The notes: generated from the sequence alone by a model not told the origin. Positions 1 to 9,175 are shown, counted from the stretch's first letter. The stretch is DNA of 64,000 bases from Sphingomonas sp. FARSPH (GCF_003355005.1 NZ_CP029985.1:3122501-3186500), one strand, 5' to 3'. A program made the numbers and translations.

Positions 1-372
1 CACGCCGGCGAAAGCGGCGCGATCGGCCGCGAGGAGATCGAGGTGATCGCCCCCGCCATCGCGCAATTACGCAGCGAGGGCATCGACGCGACCGGGCCGT
101 TCGCGGCTGACACCCTGTTTCACGCCCGCGCGCGCGCTGCCTATGACGTGGTGATCTGCGCCTATCACGACCAGGCTTTGGTGCCGATCAAGACGCTGCA
201 TTTCGACGAGGGCGTCAACGTCACGCTCGGCCTGCCGATCGTGCGGACATCGCCCGACCACGGCACGGCGTTCGGTCTTGCGGGGCGCGACACCGCACAT
301 CCCGGCGCGATGATCGCGGCCATCGCGATGGCCGGGCAGATCGCCGAGCGCCGCTTCCCGGCAGTCGCGTGA
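1..372 (+). CDS. pdxA: 4-hydroxythreonine-4-phosphate dehydrogenase, 3' part only
   Basis: This is the C-terminal 123 residues of PdxA, which oxidises 4-phosphohydroxy-L-threonine in the DXP-dependent pyridoxal phosphate pathway. The reading frame is open from base 1, so the gene begins outside the window. The HAGESGAIGREE segment, the metal-binding YHDQAL motif, DEGVNVTLGLP and the C-terminal RTSPDHGTAF motif are all present and in family order. The stop codon overlaps the GTG start of rsmA, and pdxA-rsmA (ksgA) is a widely conserved pair, so the two are probably co-transcribed. Confidence 0.96.
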   Translation, partial: HAGESGAIGREEIEVIAPAIAQLRSEGIDATGPFAADTLFHARARAAYDVVICAYHDQALVPIKTLHFDEGVNVTLGLPIVRTSPDHGTAFGLAGRDTAHPGAMIAAIAMAGQIAERRFPAVA

Positions 373-1217
373 GCCTCGACCCCGTCGGAGGTCCCCTCCC
401 CCCCTTGCGCGAGGTCATCGCCAGATACGGATTGTCGGCGAGCAAGGCGCTGGGCCAGAATTTCCTGTTCGACGGCCAGCTGCTCGCGCGCATCGCGGCG
501 GTGCCCGGCAATCTCGACGGCGCGGAGGTGCTGGAGGTCGGGCCGGGTCCGGGCGGCCTGACGCGTGCGCTGCTGCTCTCGGGCGCGCACGTCACCGCGA
601 TCGAGCGCGACCGGCGCTGCATTCCGGCGCTGGAGGAACTCGGCGCGGCATTTCCGGGGCGGTTGCGCCTGATCGAGGGCGATGCACTGGCGATCGATGC
701 GCCCGCACTGTTCACCGGTCGGCCGCATATCGTGTCGAACCTGCCCTATAATGTCGGGACCGCGCTGCTCGTCGGCTGGCTGACCGGCGCATGGCAGCCG
801 TGGTGGCAGTCGCTGACGCTGATGTTCCAGAAGGAAGTGGCGGAGCGGATCGTCGCGGCGCCGGGCAGCGACGCCTACGGCCGGCTCGCCGTGCTCGCGC
901 AATGGCGCAGCGCCGCGCGGATCGCGATGCCGGTCCACCGGTCCGCCTTCACGCCGCCGCCCAAGGTGATGTCGGCGGTCGTCCACATCACCCCTGCGGA
1001 GCCGCCGGTGGGCGTCGATGTCGCGGTGCTGGAAAAGGTGACGGGCGCGGCGTTCGGCCAGCGTCGCAAGATGCTGCGGCAGAGCCTGAAGGGCGTACCG
1101 GGCGCGCTGGCGGCGGCAGAGGCGGTCGACATCGACGTGTCGCGCCGTGCCGAGACGCTGACCGTGGCCGAATTCGTCGCCATCGGGCGCGCGATCGACG
1201 CGCGGGGCGCAGCGTAA
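369..1217 (+). CDS. rsmA: 16S rRNA (adenine1518/1519-N6) dimethyltransferase
   Basis: RsmA (KsgA) dimethylates two adjacent adenosines near the 3' end of 16S rRNA during 30S maturation. The protein is 282 residues, normal for the family. The LGQNFL opening motif is near residue 28, the SAM-binding EVGPGPGG at about 56-63, and the catalytic NLPYN at 124-128. The C-terminal half carries the FGQRRKMLRQSLKG signature of the small helical domain. The GTG start overlaps the pdxA stop (GTGA), which points to translational coupling. Confidence 0.97.
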   Translation: MSLDPVGGPLPPLREVIARYGLSASKALGQNFLFDGQLLARIAAVPGNLDGAEVLEVGPGPGGLTRALLLSGAHVTAIERDRRCIPALEELGAAFPGRLRLIEGDALAIDAPALFTGRPHIVSNLPYNVGTALLVGWLTGAWQPWWQSLTLMFQKEVAERIVAAPGSDAYGRLAVLAQWRSAARIAMPVHRSAFTPPPKVMSAVVHITPAEPPVGVDVAVLEKVTGAAFGQRRKMLRQSLKGVPGALAAAEAVDIDVSRRAETLTVAEFVAIGRAIDARGAA

Positions 1218-1239
1218 CCGCGGCTTCCGCCCGGCGCGG

Positions 1240-1740
1240 TCAGTCCTTCGCGGCGACCGGCTTCGCGTCGGTCTGCGCGGTGGTGACCGGCGGACCCTTG
1301 GCGATCGCGGAAGCAAGCTGTGTCGCCTCCGGGCAGGCGCCCTTGCACAGCGTGCGGATCTTGGCGAGATTCGCTTTCGCGAGCGACACCGCGCCCTTTG
1401 CCACCAGCGCCTGCCCCTCGCCCTGCAGGGCGGCGACATCGTTGGGTTCGAGCGACAGCGCCTCGCGGTACAGGCGGATCGCCTTGCCGGGCAGCCCGCG
1501 CGCATCGGACGTCTCCGCGAGCACGACATAGGCCTGCCGGTTCCGCGGATCGACCGCGAGCGCGGTTTCGAGCAGGTCGGTGGCGGCGTCGAGGTTGCCC
1601 GCGGCCTTTGCCGCCTTGCCCTCGCTGAGCAATTGCAGCGAGCGGGCGTCGATCTGGTCGTCGGGGCGCTGGCCGTGCAGCGAGGTCGACACGCACACCA
1701 GGGTCAGCGTGGCGGCGATGGCGACGGAGGTCACGCGCAT
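1240..1740 (-). CDS. Secreted or periplasmic TPR-repeat protein
   Basis: A 166-residue protein of unknown role. The N-terminus (RVTSVAIAATLTLVCVSTS) looks like a signal peptide. Residues about 40-110 contain two TPR-like helices with the usual A-x-x-L-D-P-x-N/D pattern (ALAVDPRNRQAY, ALSLEPNDVAAL). The tail is lysine- and alanine-rich. I chose the ATG at 1740 because a GGAG lies six bases upstream. The frame stays open to a GTG at 1761, which would put extra residues before the signal peptide. It lies downstream of the RsmB-type methyltransferase gene on the same strand. Confidence 0.75.
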   Translation of the reverse strand: MRVTSVAIAATLTLVCVSTSLHGQRPDDQIDARSLQLLSEGKAAKAAGNLDAATDLLETALAVDPRNRQAYVVLAETSDARGLPGKAIRLYREALSLEPNDVAALQGEGQALVAKGAVSLAKANLAKIRTLCKGACPEATQLASAIAKGPPVTTAQTDAKPVAAKD

Positions 1741-1771
1741 GAAGGTCTCCACAGGGGGCACGCCCCCGAAG

Positions 1772-2944
1772 CTAGCAAAGCCGGATCAGCCGCGCGACAA
1801 AAAAGCCGTCGGTGCCGTCGTGCGCGGGATCGAGCCGCAGCCCCTGCCCCCGCGGTTGCCCAGCGGGCAGCGAAAGCGGCTCGGCGCGCCAATCGGGGAA
1901 ATGCTGAAGGAACGCCTCGACCTGCGCCGCGCCCTCCGCGTCGAGCAGTGAGCAGACGATATAGACGAGCGCGCCGCCGGGCCTGACCAGCGGCGCGGCA
2001 AGGCCCATGACGTGGCGCTGCTGCTGCACGAAGCGGTCGAGCCGCTGCGGTGTCAGCCGCCAGCGCGCCTCCGGGTTGCGCCGCCACGTGCCCGTGCCGG
2101 AACAGGGCGCATCGACCAGCACCGTGTCCGCGCTGCCTTCCCACGCCGACAGCACCGCCGCCTCGCGGCCGGCATCGAGCAGGACGGGCTGTGCGATCGT
2201 CACGCCGGCCTTTTCCGCGCGCGGCGCGAGCCGCGACAGGCGCGCGCGGTCGACGTCGGTCGCGATCAGTTCGCCGCGATTGTCCATCGCCGCCGCGAGC
2301 GCCAGCGTCTTGCCGCCGCCGCCTGCGCACAGGTCGACGATCCGCTGGCCAGGCATCGCCCGTGCGGCGAGGCTGACTATCTGGCTGCCCGCATCCTGCA
2401 CCTCGACGGCGCCGGCGAGCGGTTCGACGTTGGTCCCCGCGGACAGGCGCAAGGCGTCGGGAAGGCCCGGAATCGCCTCGCCCCCCGTCTGCGCGGCAAT
2501 CTCCGCGACATCCGCCTTCAGACGATTGACGCGCACGTCGAGCGGCGCGCGCCCGACCAGCGCCGCCTGATCGGACGCTGTCACGCCGGACACCGCCAGC
2601 GCCGCGCCTAGCCACGCGGGCATCGCACCCGCCGCCGCGACGGGCTCGCCCGGATCGATCACCGCGGGCCCACGATCGGAGCCGTCGAAGGTCGCGGCGA
2701 TCGCATCGTCGTCCGCGGCAAGCCCGATCAGCGCGGCGCGGCCGCTGGCGGGAATTTCGCCCGCGCGGCGGATCGCGGCATAGACGAGCTCGCGCACCGC
2801 ACGCCGATCCTTCGATCCGGCATAGCGCCGCGTCGCGAAATAGCGCGCGACGATCGTATCGGCCGCCGCGCCGCCACCCCGCGCGGCATCGATCACGGCA
2901 TCGAGGATGTCGATCGCCGCCTGGCTGCGGGCCGCCGGTGTCAT
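1772..2944 (-). CDS. rsmB: RsmB/NOP-family RNA (cytosine-C5) methyltransferase
   Basis: A class I SAM-dependent m5C RNA methyltransferase of 390 residues. The N-terminal part (to about 110) is helical and resembles the NusB-like domain of RsmB. The catalytic half has the SAM motif DLCAGGGGKTLALA, motif IV DAPCSGTGTWRRNPE and motif VI YIVCSLLDAEG, so both conserved cysteines are present. In RsmB the target is C967 of 16S rRNA. The exact target here is inferred from domain layout, and other NOP-family members remain possible. It lies 10 bp downstream of guaB and is probably in its operon. Confidence 0.88.
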   Translation of the reverse strand: MTPAARSQAAIDILDAVIDAARGGGAAADTIVARYFATRRYAGSKDRRAVRELVYAAIRRAGEIPASGRAALIGLAADDDAIAATFDGSDRGPAVIDPGEPVAAAGAMPAWLGAALAVSGVTASDQAALVGRAPLDVRVNRLKADVAEIAAQTGGEAIPGLPDALRLSAGTNVEPLAGAVEVQDAGSQIVSLAARAMPGQRIVDLCAGGGGKTLALAAAMDNRGELIATDVDRARLSRLAPRAEKAGVTIAQPVLLDAGREAAVLSAWEGSADTVLVDAPCSGTGTWRRNPEARWRLTPQRLDRFVQQQRHVMGLAAPLVRPGGALVYIVCSLLDAEGAAQVEAFLQHFPDWRAEPLSLPAGQPRGQGLRLDPAHDGTDGFFVARLIRLC

Positions 2945-2954
2945 CGTGAGCCCG

Positions 2955-4412
2955 TCATCGCGTCGGGTAGTTCGGCGCCTCGCGCGTGATCGTCACATCG
3001 TGGACATGGCTTTCCTTCAGCCCCGCGCCGGTGATCTGCACGAATTGCGCGCGATCCTTGAGATCGGCGATCGTCGCGGAGCCGGTATAGCCCATCGCCG
3101 CCTTGATGCCGCCGACCAGCTGGTGGATGACGTCGCGCGCCGGGCCCTTGTAGGCGACCTGGCCCTCGATGCCTTCGGGCACCAGCTTCATCTGATCCTT
3201 GATGTCGCCCTGGAAATACCGATCCGCCGACCCGCGGCCCATCGCCCCGACCGATCCCATGCCGCGATAGGATTTGTACGCGCGGCCCTGGTACAGGAAC
3301 GTCTCGCCCGGCGCTTCCTCGGTGCCGGCGAGCAGTGAGCCGACCATGCAGGTCGATGCGCCTGCCGCCAGCGCCTTGGCGAGGTCGCCCGACGTGCGCA
3401 GGCCGCCGTCCGCGATCACCGGGACGCCCGACTTCGCCGCCTCTTCCGCGCAATCCATCACCGCGGTCAGCTGCGGCACGCCGACGCCCGCGACGACGCG
3501 CGTCGTACAGATAGAGCCCGGACCGATGCCGACCTTGATTCCGTCCGCGCCCGCATCGACCAGCGCACGCGTCGCGGCGGCGGTGGCGACGTTGCCGGCG
3601 ACGACCTGCACCGAATTGCTCAGCTTCTTCACGCGCTCCACCGCGCGCGCGACGTCGCGATTGTGACCATGCGCGGTGTCGATGACGATCAGGTCGCATT
3701 CGGCGTCGACCAAAGCCTCGGTCCGCTCGAACCCCTTGTCGCCGACCGTCGTCGCCGCGGCGACGCGCAGGCGACCGGCGGCATCTTTGGTCGCGTCGGG
3801 ATAGGTGACCGCCTTCTCGATGTCCTTGACGGTGATGAGGCCGACGCAACGATACGCCGCATCGACGACCAGCAGCTTCTCGATGCGCCGCTGGTGCAGC
3901 AGGCGGCGCGCCTCTTCCTGCCCGACGTCGGTCGATACGGTGGCAAGATTGTCGTGGGTCATCAGTTCGGCGACGGGCTGCTTCGGGTTGCCGGCGAAGC
4001 GGACGTCGCGATTGGTGAGGATGCCGACGAGCTTGCCGTCCGCCTCGACCACGGGAATGCCGCTGATCCGGTGGTTGGCCATCAGCGCCTGCGCCTCGGC
4101 GAGCGTCGCGGTCGGCGCGATCGTGATCGGGTTGACGACCATGCCCGATTCGAAGCGCTTGACCTGGCGTACGGCGGCGACCTGTTCCTCGATCGTCAGA
4201 TTGCGGTGGAGCACGCCGATCCCGCCGAGCTGCGCCATGACGATCGCCATGTCGGCCTCCGTCACGGTATCCATCGCAGACGAGATGACGGGAATGTTGA
4301 GCGCGATGCCGCGCGTCACCTGGGTCCGCGTGTCCGCGCTGCTCGGCAGGATGTCGGACTCCTGCGGCACGAGCAGGACGTCGTCGAAGGTGAGGCCGAG
4401 CCGGATATCCAA
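2955..4412 (-). CDS. guaB: IMP dehydrogenase
   Basis: GuaB oxidises IMP to XMP with NAD+, the committed step of GMP synthesis. At 485 residues it is full length. The N-terminal DIRLGLTFDDVLLVP signature is followed by two CBS domains at about residues 95-205. The IMP loop GPGSICTTRVVAG carries the catalytic cysteine, then comes the phosphate-binding IADGGLRTSGD. The flap has the usual YRGMGS and the C-terminus the Y-G-A-Y-type metal region. It leads a leftward unit with the RsmB-type gene directly behind it. Confidence 0.98.
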   Translation of the reverse strand: MDIRLGLTFDDVLLVPQESDILPSSADTRTQVTRGIALNIPVISSAMDTVTEADMAIVMAQLGGIGVLHRNLTIEEQVAAVRQVKRFESGMVVNPITIAPTATLAEAQALMANHRISGIPVVEADGKLVGILTNRDVRFAGNPKQPVAELMTHDNLATVSTDVGQEEARRLLHQRRIEKLLVVDAAYRCVGLITVKDIEKAVTYPDATKDAAGRLRVAAATTVGDKGFERTEALVDAECDLIVIDTAHGHNRDVARAVERVKKLSNSVQVVAGNVATAAATRALVDAGADGIKVGIGPGSICTTRVVAGVGVPQLTAVMDCAEEAAKSGVPVIADGGLRTSGDLAKALAAGASTCMVGSLLAGTEEAPGETFLYQGRAYKSYRGMGSVGAMGRGSADRYFQGDIKDQMKLVPEGIEGQVAYKGPARDVIHQLVGGIKAAMGYTGSATIADLKDRAQFVQITGAGLKESHVHDVTITREAPNYPTR

Positions 4413-4610
4413 GGTGCCGTTCCTCGCAGGGCAATGGGGAAGTGGCGGGCCATGTAACCGCGGATCGCGCGTTTAGCTAGTGGGGGACGCTGCGCTGCGA
4501 CATGGCGCGTCGGACGCGGATGCGACGGGCCCTTACGGGGCGCGGCCAAGCGATGCTATAGCGGGATCGGGCAACGACACGGGATCGTCGGCGTGCCCGG
4601 GAGGGCCGAC

Positions 4611-5573
4611 ATGGGGATTACCATCGCAGCATTCGCTCTGGTGTTGGTGCTGTTCTACCTGATGACCAGCGTCAAGATCGTGCGGCAGGGGTATCAATAT
4701 ACGATCGAGCATTTCGGGCGTTACACGACGACCGCGGCGCCGGGCTTCAATTTCTACCCCGCCTTCTTCTATCGCGTCGGCCGCAAGGTGAACATGATGG
4801 AACAGGTGATCGACATTCCGGGGCAGGAGATCATCACCAAGGACAATGCGATCATATCGACCGACGGCGTCGTCTTCTTTCAGGTGCTCGACGCGGCGAA
4901 GGCGGCGTACGAAGTGTCGGACCTCTACGTCGCGCTGCTCCAGCTGACGACGACCAACCTGCGCACCGTCATGGGATCGATGGACCTCGACGAGACGCTG
5001 TCGAAGCGCGACGAGATCAACGCGCGACTGTTGTCGGTGGTCGATCATGCGACGGTGCCGTGGGGCGTCAAGATCACGCGCGTCGAGATCAAGGACATCC
5101 GTCCGCCCGCCGACATCGTGTCCGCGATGGGCCGCCAGATGAAGGCGGAACGCGAGAAGCGCGCCAACATCCTGGAGGCGGAGGGTACGCGCGCCAGCGA
5201 GATCCTGCGCGCCGAGGGGCAGAAGCAGGCGCGCATCCTGGAAGCCGAAGGCCGCCGCGAATCGGCCTATCGCGATGCGGAGGCGCGCGAGCGGGCGGCG
5301 GAAGCCGAAGCCAAGGCGACACAGGTCGTCTCCGACGCGATCGCGACCGGCGGCACGCAGGCGATCAACTATTTCGTCGCGCAGAAATACGTCGAGGCGG
5401 TGGGCAAGTTCGCGACCAGCCCCAATGCCAAGACGATCCTGTTCCCGGTCGAGGCGACCAACCTGATCGGCACGCTGGGCGGCATCGGCGAGCTCGCCAA
5501 GGAGGCGCTTGGCAAGAGCGCGCCCTCGCCCGCCGAACCGAAGCGCGGGCCGTTCGAGCTGCCCAAGCCGTGA
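4611..5573 (+). CDS. SPFH/band-7 membrane protein (QmcA-like)
   Basis: A 320-residue membrane-anchored SPFH protein. A single N-terminal membrane segment (about residues 3-20) is followed by the band-7 domain (about 22-190), a glutamate/alanine-rich coiled coil made of repeats around LEAEG (about 185-245), and a short proline-rich tail. E. coli QmcA and mammalian stomatins share this plan and organise membrane microdomains. The ATG at 4611 is preceded by GGGAGGG at good spacing. It overlaps the NfeD gene downstream. SPFH-NfeD pairs are a known functional couple. Confidence 0.93.
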   Translation: MGITIAAFALVLVLFYLMTSVKIVRQGYQYTIEHFGRYTTTAAPGFNFYPAFFYRVGRKVNMMEQVIDIPGQEIITKDNAIISTDGVVFFQVLDAAKAAYEVSDLYVALLQLTTTNLRTVMGSMDLDETLSKRDEINARLLSVVDHATVPWGVKITRVEIKDIRPPADIVSAMGRQMKAEREKRANILEAEGTRASEILRAEGQKQARILEAEGRRESAYRDAEARERAAEAEAKATQVVSDAIATGGTQAINYFVAQKYVEAVGKFATSPNAKTILFPVEATNLIGTLGGIGELAKEALGKSAPSPAEPKRGPFELPKP

Positions 5574-6022
5574 GTCTCGACGAGGTCGGCGGCGCGGCGG
5601 GCGCGTGGCTGATCGCGGCGCTGGCGCTGGGGATCGCCGAACTGATGATCCCCGGCATCTTCGCGGTCTTTCTCGCGGTGGCGGCGGGCATCGTCGGATT
5701 GACGCTGCTGGCGCTGCCCGGCCTGCCGGTCGAGGCGCAGGTCGGCGCATTCGCGGCGTGGAGCATCGTGTCGGTGCTGATCGGCCGGCGCTGGTATCGC
5801 GATTATCCAGTCGAGACGAGTGACCCGCAGCTCAATGACCGCAGCGCGCGGATGATCGGGCAGGTGGTCGTCGTGGAAACGGCGATCCGCGCGGATGGCG
5901 GCCGGATCAAGGTCGGCGATGGCAGCTGGCCCGCGCGGGGCACCCCTGCCGAGCCGGGTGCACGCGTGCGTATCGCGGCGATCCGCGACGGCATCGCGAT
6001 CGTCGAGCCAGCGGACGACTGA
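5570..6022 (+). CDS. NfeD-family membrane protein
   Basis: A 150-residue partner of the preceding SPFH protein. The first about 80 residues hold three or four hydrophobic segments (AGAWLIAALALGIAELMIPG and onward). The C-terminal about 60 residues form the NfeD OB-fold domain (IGQVVVVETAIRADGGRIKVGDGSW). It starts at a GTG that overlaps the upstream TGA (GTGA), so its translation is probably coupled. This is the short NfeD form without a ClpP-like protease domain. Confidence 0.88.
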   Translation: MSLDEVGGAAGAWLIAALALGIAELMIPGIFAVFLAVAAGIVGLTLLALPGLPVEAQVGAFAAWSIVSVLIGRRWYRDYPVETSDPQLNDRSARMIGQVVVVETAIRADGGRIKVGDGSWPARGTPAEPGARVRIAAIRDGIAIVEPADD

Positions 6023-6094
6023 CGCGCGCCTCGGTCCGGCGCATTCCGTCGGATTGTCGCTGTAATGCCATCGTTGCGATGCTATATTCACGGC

Positions 6095-6511
6095 GTGAGC
6101 GACAGCATCCCCTTCGACGTGCCGATCGGCGTAGACCCCGCGGACATCGACTTCATGGGTCACGTCAACAACGCCAGCTACCTGAAATGGGTGCAAGAGG
6201 CGGTGGTCAGCCACTGGCAGAAGCTTGCGCCCGCGGATGCGGTGGCGTCACACCTGTGGGTCGCGCTGAAGCACGAGATCACCTATCGCAAGCCGACCTT
6301 CCTCGGCGACGACGTCATCGCGACGGTGCTGCTGGAAAAGGTGCAGGGCGCGCGCGCCTTCTACGACACGGTGATCCGCCGCGGCGAGGAGGTGCTGGCG
6401 GAAGTCAAGTCGAGCTGGTGCTGCCTCGACGCGGAAACGCTGCGCCCCGCGCGGCTGGCGCGCGAGGTGATCGACCAGTTCTTCCAGCGGCCCGACGCGG
6501 CGAAGGCCTGA
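6095..6511 (+). CDS. Acyl-CoA thioesterase, hotdog (4HBT) fold
   Basis: A single-domain hotdog thioesterase of about 138 residues. It shows the DIDFMGHVNNASYLKW motif typical of 4-hydroxybenzoyl-CoA thioesterase-like and FatA/YbgC-type enzymes, with the active-site Asp/Asn region, and HEITYRKPTFLGDDV in the second half. The substrate cannot be told from sequence. Start choice is uncertain. I prefer GTG 6095 (protein begins SDSIPFDV), but an in-frame ATG at 6065 would add ten residues, and neither has a clear ribosome-binding site. Confidence 0.83.
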   Translation: MSDSIPFDVPIGVDPADIDFMGHVNNASYLKWVQEAVVSHWQKLAPADAVASHLWVALKHEITYRKPTFLGDDVIATVLLEKVQGARAFYDTVIRRGEEVLAEVKSSWCCLDAETLRPARLAREVIDQFFQRPDAAKA

Positions 6512-6568
6512 TCGCTTGGGGAGCAAAATCAGCTGGGACTGTCGCTAGCTGCGAGCCGGATGGGTCGC

Positions 6569-6598
6569 CGTCATTGCGAGCGTAGCGAAGCAATGACG
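6569..6598. repeat. REP-like hairpin (TCATTGC...GCAATGA type)
   Basis: Perfect 9-bp arms CGTCATTGC and GCAATGACG enclose GAGCGTAGCGAA. The unit lies in the 146-bp gap between the convergent thioesterase and pckA genes. From memory, the same CATTGCGAGCG-type palindrome is common between genes in sphingomonads and relatives. It could act as a bidirectional terminator or simply be a REP unit. Confidence 0.65.
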
Positions 6599-6657
6599 GG
6601 CTGGTATTTCGCGAGGCGTCACCCTGACCTCATGGCCCGGGTGACGCCCCGCGCGAT

Positions 6658-8271
6658 TCACGCAGCCTCCGTGCTCCGCGGTGCGGCCTGGCGGACGCCG
6701 TCGTCGACGTGGTCGGCGAATTGCGCGAAATTCTCCACGAACAGGTCGACCAGCTTCGCCGCTGCGGCGTCATAGGCTGCCTTGTCCGCCCAGGTCGCGC
6801 GCGGATCGAGGATCGCAGGATCGACGCCCGGCACCGCCACCGGCACCTTGAAGCCGAAATTGGGATCGGTGCGGAATTCGGCATCTTTCAGCGATCCGTC
6901 GAGCGCCGCATTGAGCAGCGCGCGCGTCGCCTTGATCGGCATGCGATGGCCGACGCCGTACTTGCCGCCGGTCCAGCCGGTGTTGACCAGCCAGCAGTCT
7001 ACGCCGCCCTTGGCGATCCGCTCCTTGAGGAGGTTGCCGTAGACCGACGGGTGCCGCGGCATGAACGGCGCGCCGAAGCAGGTGGAGAAGGTTGCATCCG
7101 GTTCGGTCACGCCGATCTCGGTGCCCGCGACGCGCGCGGTATATCCCGACAGGAAATGGTACATCGCCTGGTCGGGGGTCAGCTTCGCGATCGGGGGCAG
7201 GATGCCATAGGCGTCCGCGGTCAGCATCACGATATTGCGCGGCACGCCGCCCATATTCTCATCCGACGCATTCGGGATGAAATCGATCGGATAGGCGCCG
7301 CGGCTGTTCTCCGCGAGGCTGTTGTCGTCGAGGTCGAGCTGGCGCGTGACGGGGTCCATCACGACGTTCTCAAGCACGGTGCCGAACCGCTTCGTCGTCG
7401 CGAAAATCTCCGGCTCCGCTTCCGGCGACAGGCGGATCATCTTGGCGTAGCAGCCGCCCTCGAAATTGAAGACCGCGGTGTCGGACCAGCCGTGTTCGTC
7501 GTCGCCGATCAGCGTGCGCTGCGGGTCCGCCGACAGCGTCGTCTTGCCGGTTCCCGACAGGCCGAAGAACACCGCGGTCGACCCGTCCGCGCCCATGTTC
7601 GCGGAGCAATGCATCGGCATCACCCCCGTCGTCGGCAGCAGATAGTTGAGGATGCCGAACACCGACTTCTTCATCTCGCCGGCATAACGCGTGCCGCCGA
7701 TCAGGATCAGCTTCTCGGTGAAATTGACGGCGATCACCGTCTCGCTGCGGCAGCCGTGACGCGCAGGATCGGCGCGGAAGCTGGGCAGGTCGATGATCGT
7801 ATATTCGGGGTCGAAACCCTTGAGCTCATGCTCCTCCGGCCGGACGAGCATCGTGCGGATGAACAGATTGTGCCAGGCTAGCTCGTTGATGACGCGCACG
7901 CGGACGCGATGCTCGGGCTGCGATCCGCCGTACAGGTCCTGCACGAACAGGTCTTCCTTGTCGCGCAGCGCGGCCAGGAAATCGGCCTTGAGCGTAGCGA
8001 ACGATTCGGGCGTCATCGCGCGGTTGGTCTTGCCCCACCATACGGTCGCGTCGGTCTCGGCGTCGCGGACGATGAACTTGTCCTGCGCGCTGCGACCGGT
8101 GTGTGCGCCGGTCTCGACCACCAGCGGGCCGTCGGCGCTGAGCTTGCCTTCATTGCGGGCGACGGCGGCTTCGACCAGTCGCGCGGTCACCATGTTCCAA
8201 TGGAGATCGGCGCGCGTCTCGATATCCTGACGGTCGAGACCCGCGTGCGGAATACGCTCGTTCACGGACAC
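6658..8271 (-). CDS. pckA: Phosphoenolpyruvate carboxykinase (ATP)
   Basis: PckA converts oxaloacetate and ATP to PEP, CO2 and ADP, the entry step of gluconeogenesis. It is 537 residues, standard for the ATP-dependent class. Visible motifs are GGTRYAGEMKKSVFG (substrate and Mn binding), the P-loop FFGLSGTGKTTLSADP, the DDEHGW metal site and the RGAYPIDFIPN segment. It diverges from chvI-chvG. Association of pckA with chvIG and hprK is characteristic of alphaproteobacteria and links gluconeogenesis to the downstream PTS-type signalling genes. Confidence 0.98.
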   Translation of the reverse strand: MSVNERIPHAGLDRQDIETRADLHWNMVTARLVEAAVARNEGKLSADGPLVVETGAHTGRSAQDKFIVRDAETDATVWWGKTNRAMTPESFATLKADFLAALRDKEDLFVQDLYGGSQPEHRVRVRVINELAWHNLFIRTMLVRPEEHELKGFDPEYTIIDLPSFRADPARHGCRSETVIAVNFTEKLILIGGTRYAGEMKKSVFGILNYLLPTTGVMPMHCSANMGADGSTAVFFGLSGTGKTTLSADPQRTLIGDDEHGWSDTAVFNFEGGCYAKMIRLSPEAEPEIFATTKRFGTVLENVVMDPVTRQLDLDDNSLAENSRGAYPIDFIPNASDENMGGVPRNIVMLTADAYGILPPIAKLTPDQAMYHFLSGYTARVAGTEIGVTEPDATFSTCFGAPFMPRHPSVYGNLLKERIAKGGVDCWLVNTGWTGGKYGVGHRMPIKATRALLNAALDGSLKDAEFRTDPNFGFKVPVAVPGVDPAILDPRATWADKAAYDAAAAKLVDLFVENFAQFADHVDDGVRQAAPRSTEAA

Positions 8272-8342
8272 AATCCTCCCACTTCGAAATCGCCTGCGCG
8301 CGCGTCCTGGGGAGGGAAAGTACGCGTGCCGGCCTGTGCATC

Positions 8343-8354
8343 CCGCTTAAGCGG
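8343..8354. promoter_or_regulatory. Perfect 12-bp palindrome between pckA and chvI
   Basis: CCGCTTAAGCGG lies in the 193-bp divergent gap, 72 bp upstream of the pckA start and 111 bp upstream of chvI. Position and symmetry suit an operator for either gene. No regulator can be named from the sequence. Confidence 0.3.
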
Positions 8355-8464
8355 CAAAAGCGACAGCGTCAAACCCACGCATTCCGTAACGTCGCGTGCG
8401 AACCGGTTGAGCCGGTCCCCGCTTTGCCCTACCGCCAGCGGATGCTCAGGAGGCCCCTTCCCGC

Positions 8465-9175
8465 ATGACCGCGACGATCGCGCTGGTCGACGACGACCGC
8501 AACATCCTGACCTCCGTCTCGATCGCGCTGCAGGCCGAGGGGTTCCTGACGCGCGTCTACAGCGACGGCGAGACCGCGCTGAAGGCGCTGAGCGACAATC
8601 CGCCCGACCTTGCGATCTTCGACATCAAGATGCCGCGGATGGACGGGCTGGAGCTGCTGCGCCGGCTCCGCGAGAAGAGCCGCATTCCCGTCATCTTCCT
8701 GACCAGCAAGGACGACGAGCTGGACGAGGCGCTGGGCCTGGCGATGGGGGCGGACGATTATATCGCCAAGCCGTTCAGCCAGCGCCTGCTGATCGCGCGC
8801 ATCCGCGCAATCCTGCGCCGGACCGATGCCACCGTGCCGCAGGGCCATGCGGAGGACGCCGGCGAGCCCGTCGTGCCGATCGAGCGCGGCCGGCTGAGCA
8901 TGGACCCGGCGCGCCACCGCACGACCTGGGCCGGCGAGGTGGTGACACTGACCGTCACCGAATTCCTGATCCTGGAGACGCTGGCGCAGCGACCCGGCAT
9001 CGTGAAGACGCGCAACCAGTTGATGGACGCCGCCTATCACGACGACATCTACGTCGACGATCGCACGATCGACAGCCACATCAAGCGCCTGCGCCGCAAG
9101 TTCCGCCAGGTCGACCCCGACTTCGACGCGATCGAGACGCTCTATGGCGCCGGATACCGATTCTCCGAGGAGTGA
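8465..9175 (+). CDS. chvI: Response regulator ChvI, OmpR family
   Basis: A 236-residue DNA-binding response regulator. The receiver domain (about 1-120) has the acidic pair DDD at 9-11, the phospho-acceptor Asp53 in IFDIKMPRMDG, and the AKPF lysine. The C-terminal winged helix (about 145-235) includes LTVTEFLILETLAQRPG and the recognition region IDSHIKRLRRKF. ChvG-ChvI senses envelope or acid stress in alphaproteobacteria. An AGGAGG lies 11 bp before the ATG, a slightly long spacing. The 3' end overlaps chvG by 32 bp. Confidence 0.95.
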   Translation: MTATIALVDDDRNILTSVSIALQAEGFLTRVYSDGETALKALSDNPPDLAIFDIKMPRMDGLELLRRLREKSRIPVIFLTSKDDELDEALGLAMGADDYIAKPFSQRLLIARIRAILRRTDATVPQGHAEDAGEPVVPIERGRLSMDPARHRTTWAGEVVTLTVTEFLILETLAQRPGIVKTRNQLMDAAYHDDIYVDDRTIDSHIKRLRRKFRQVDPDFDAIETLYGAGYRFSEE

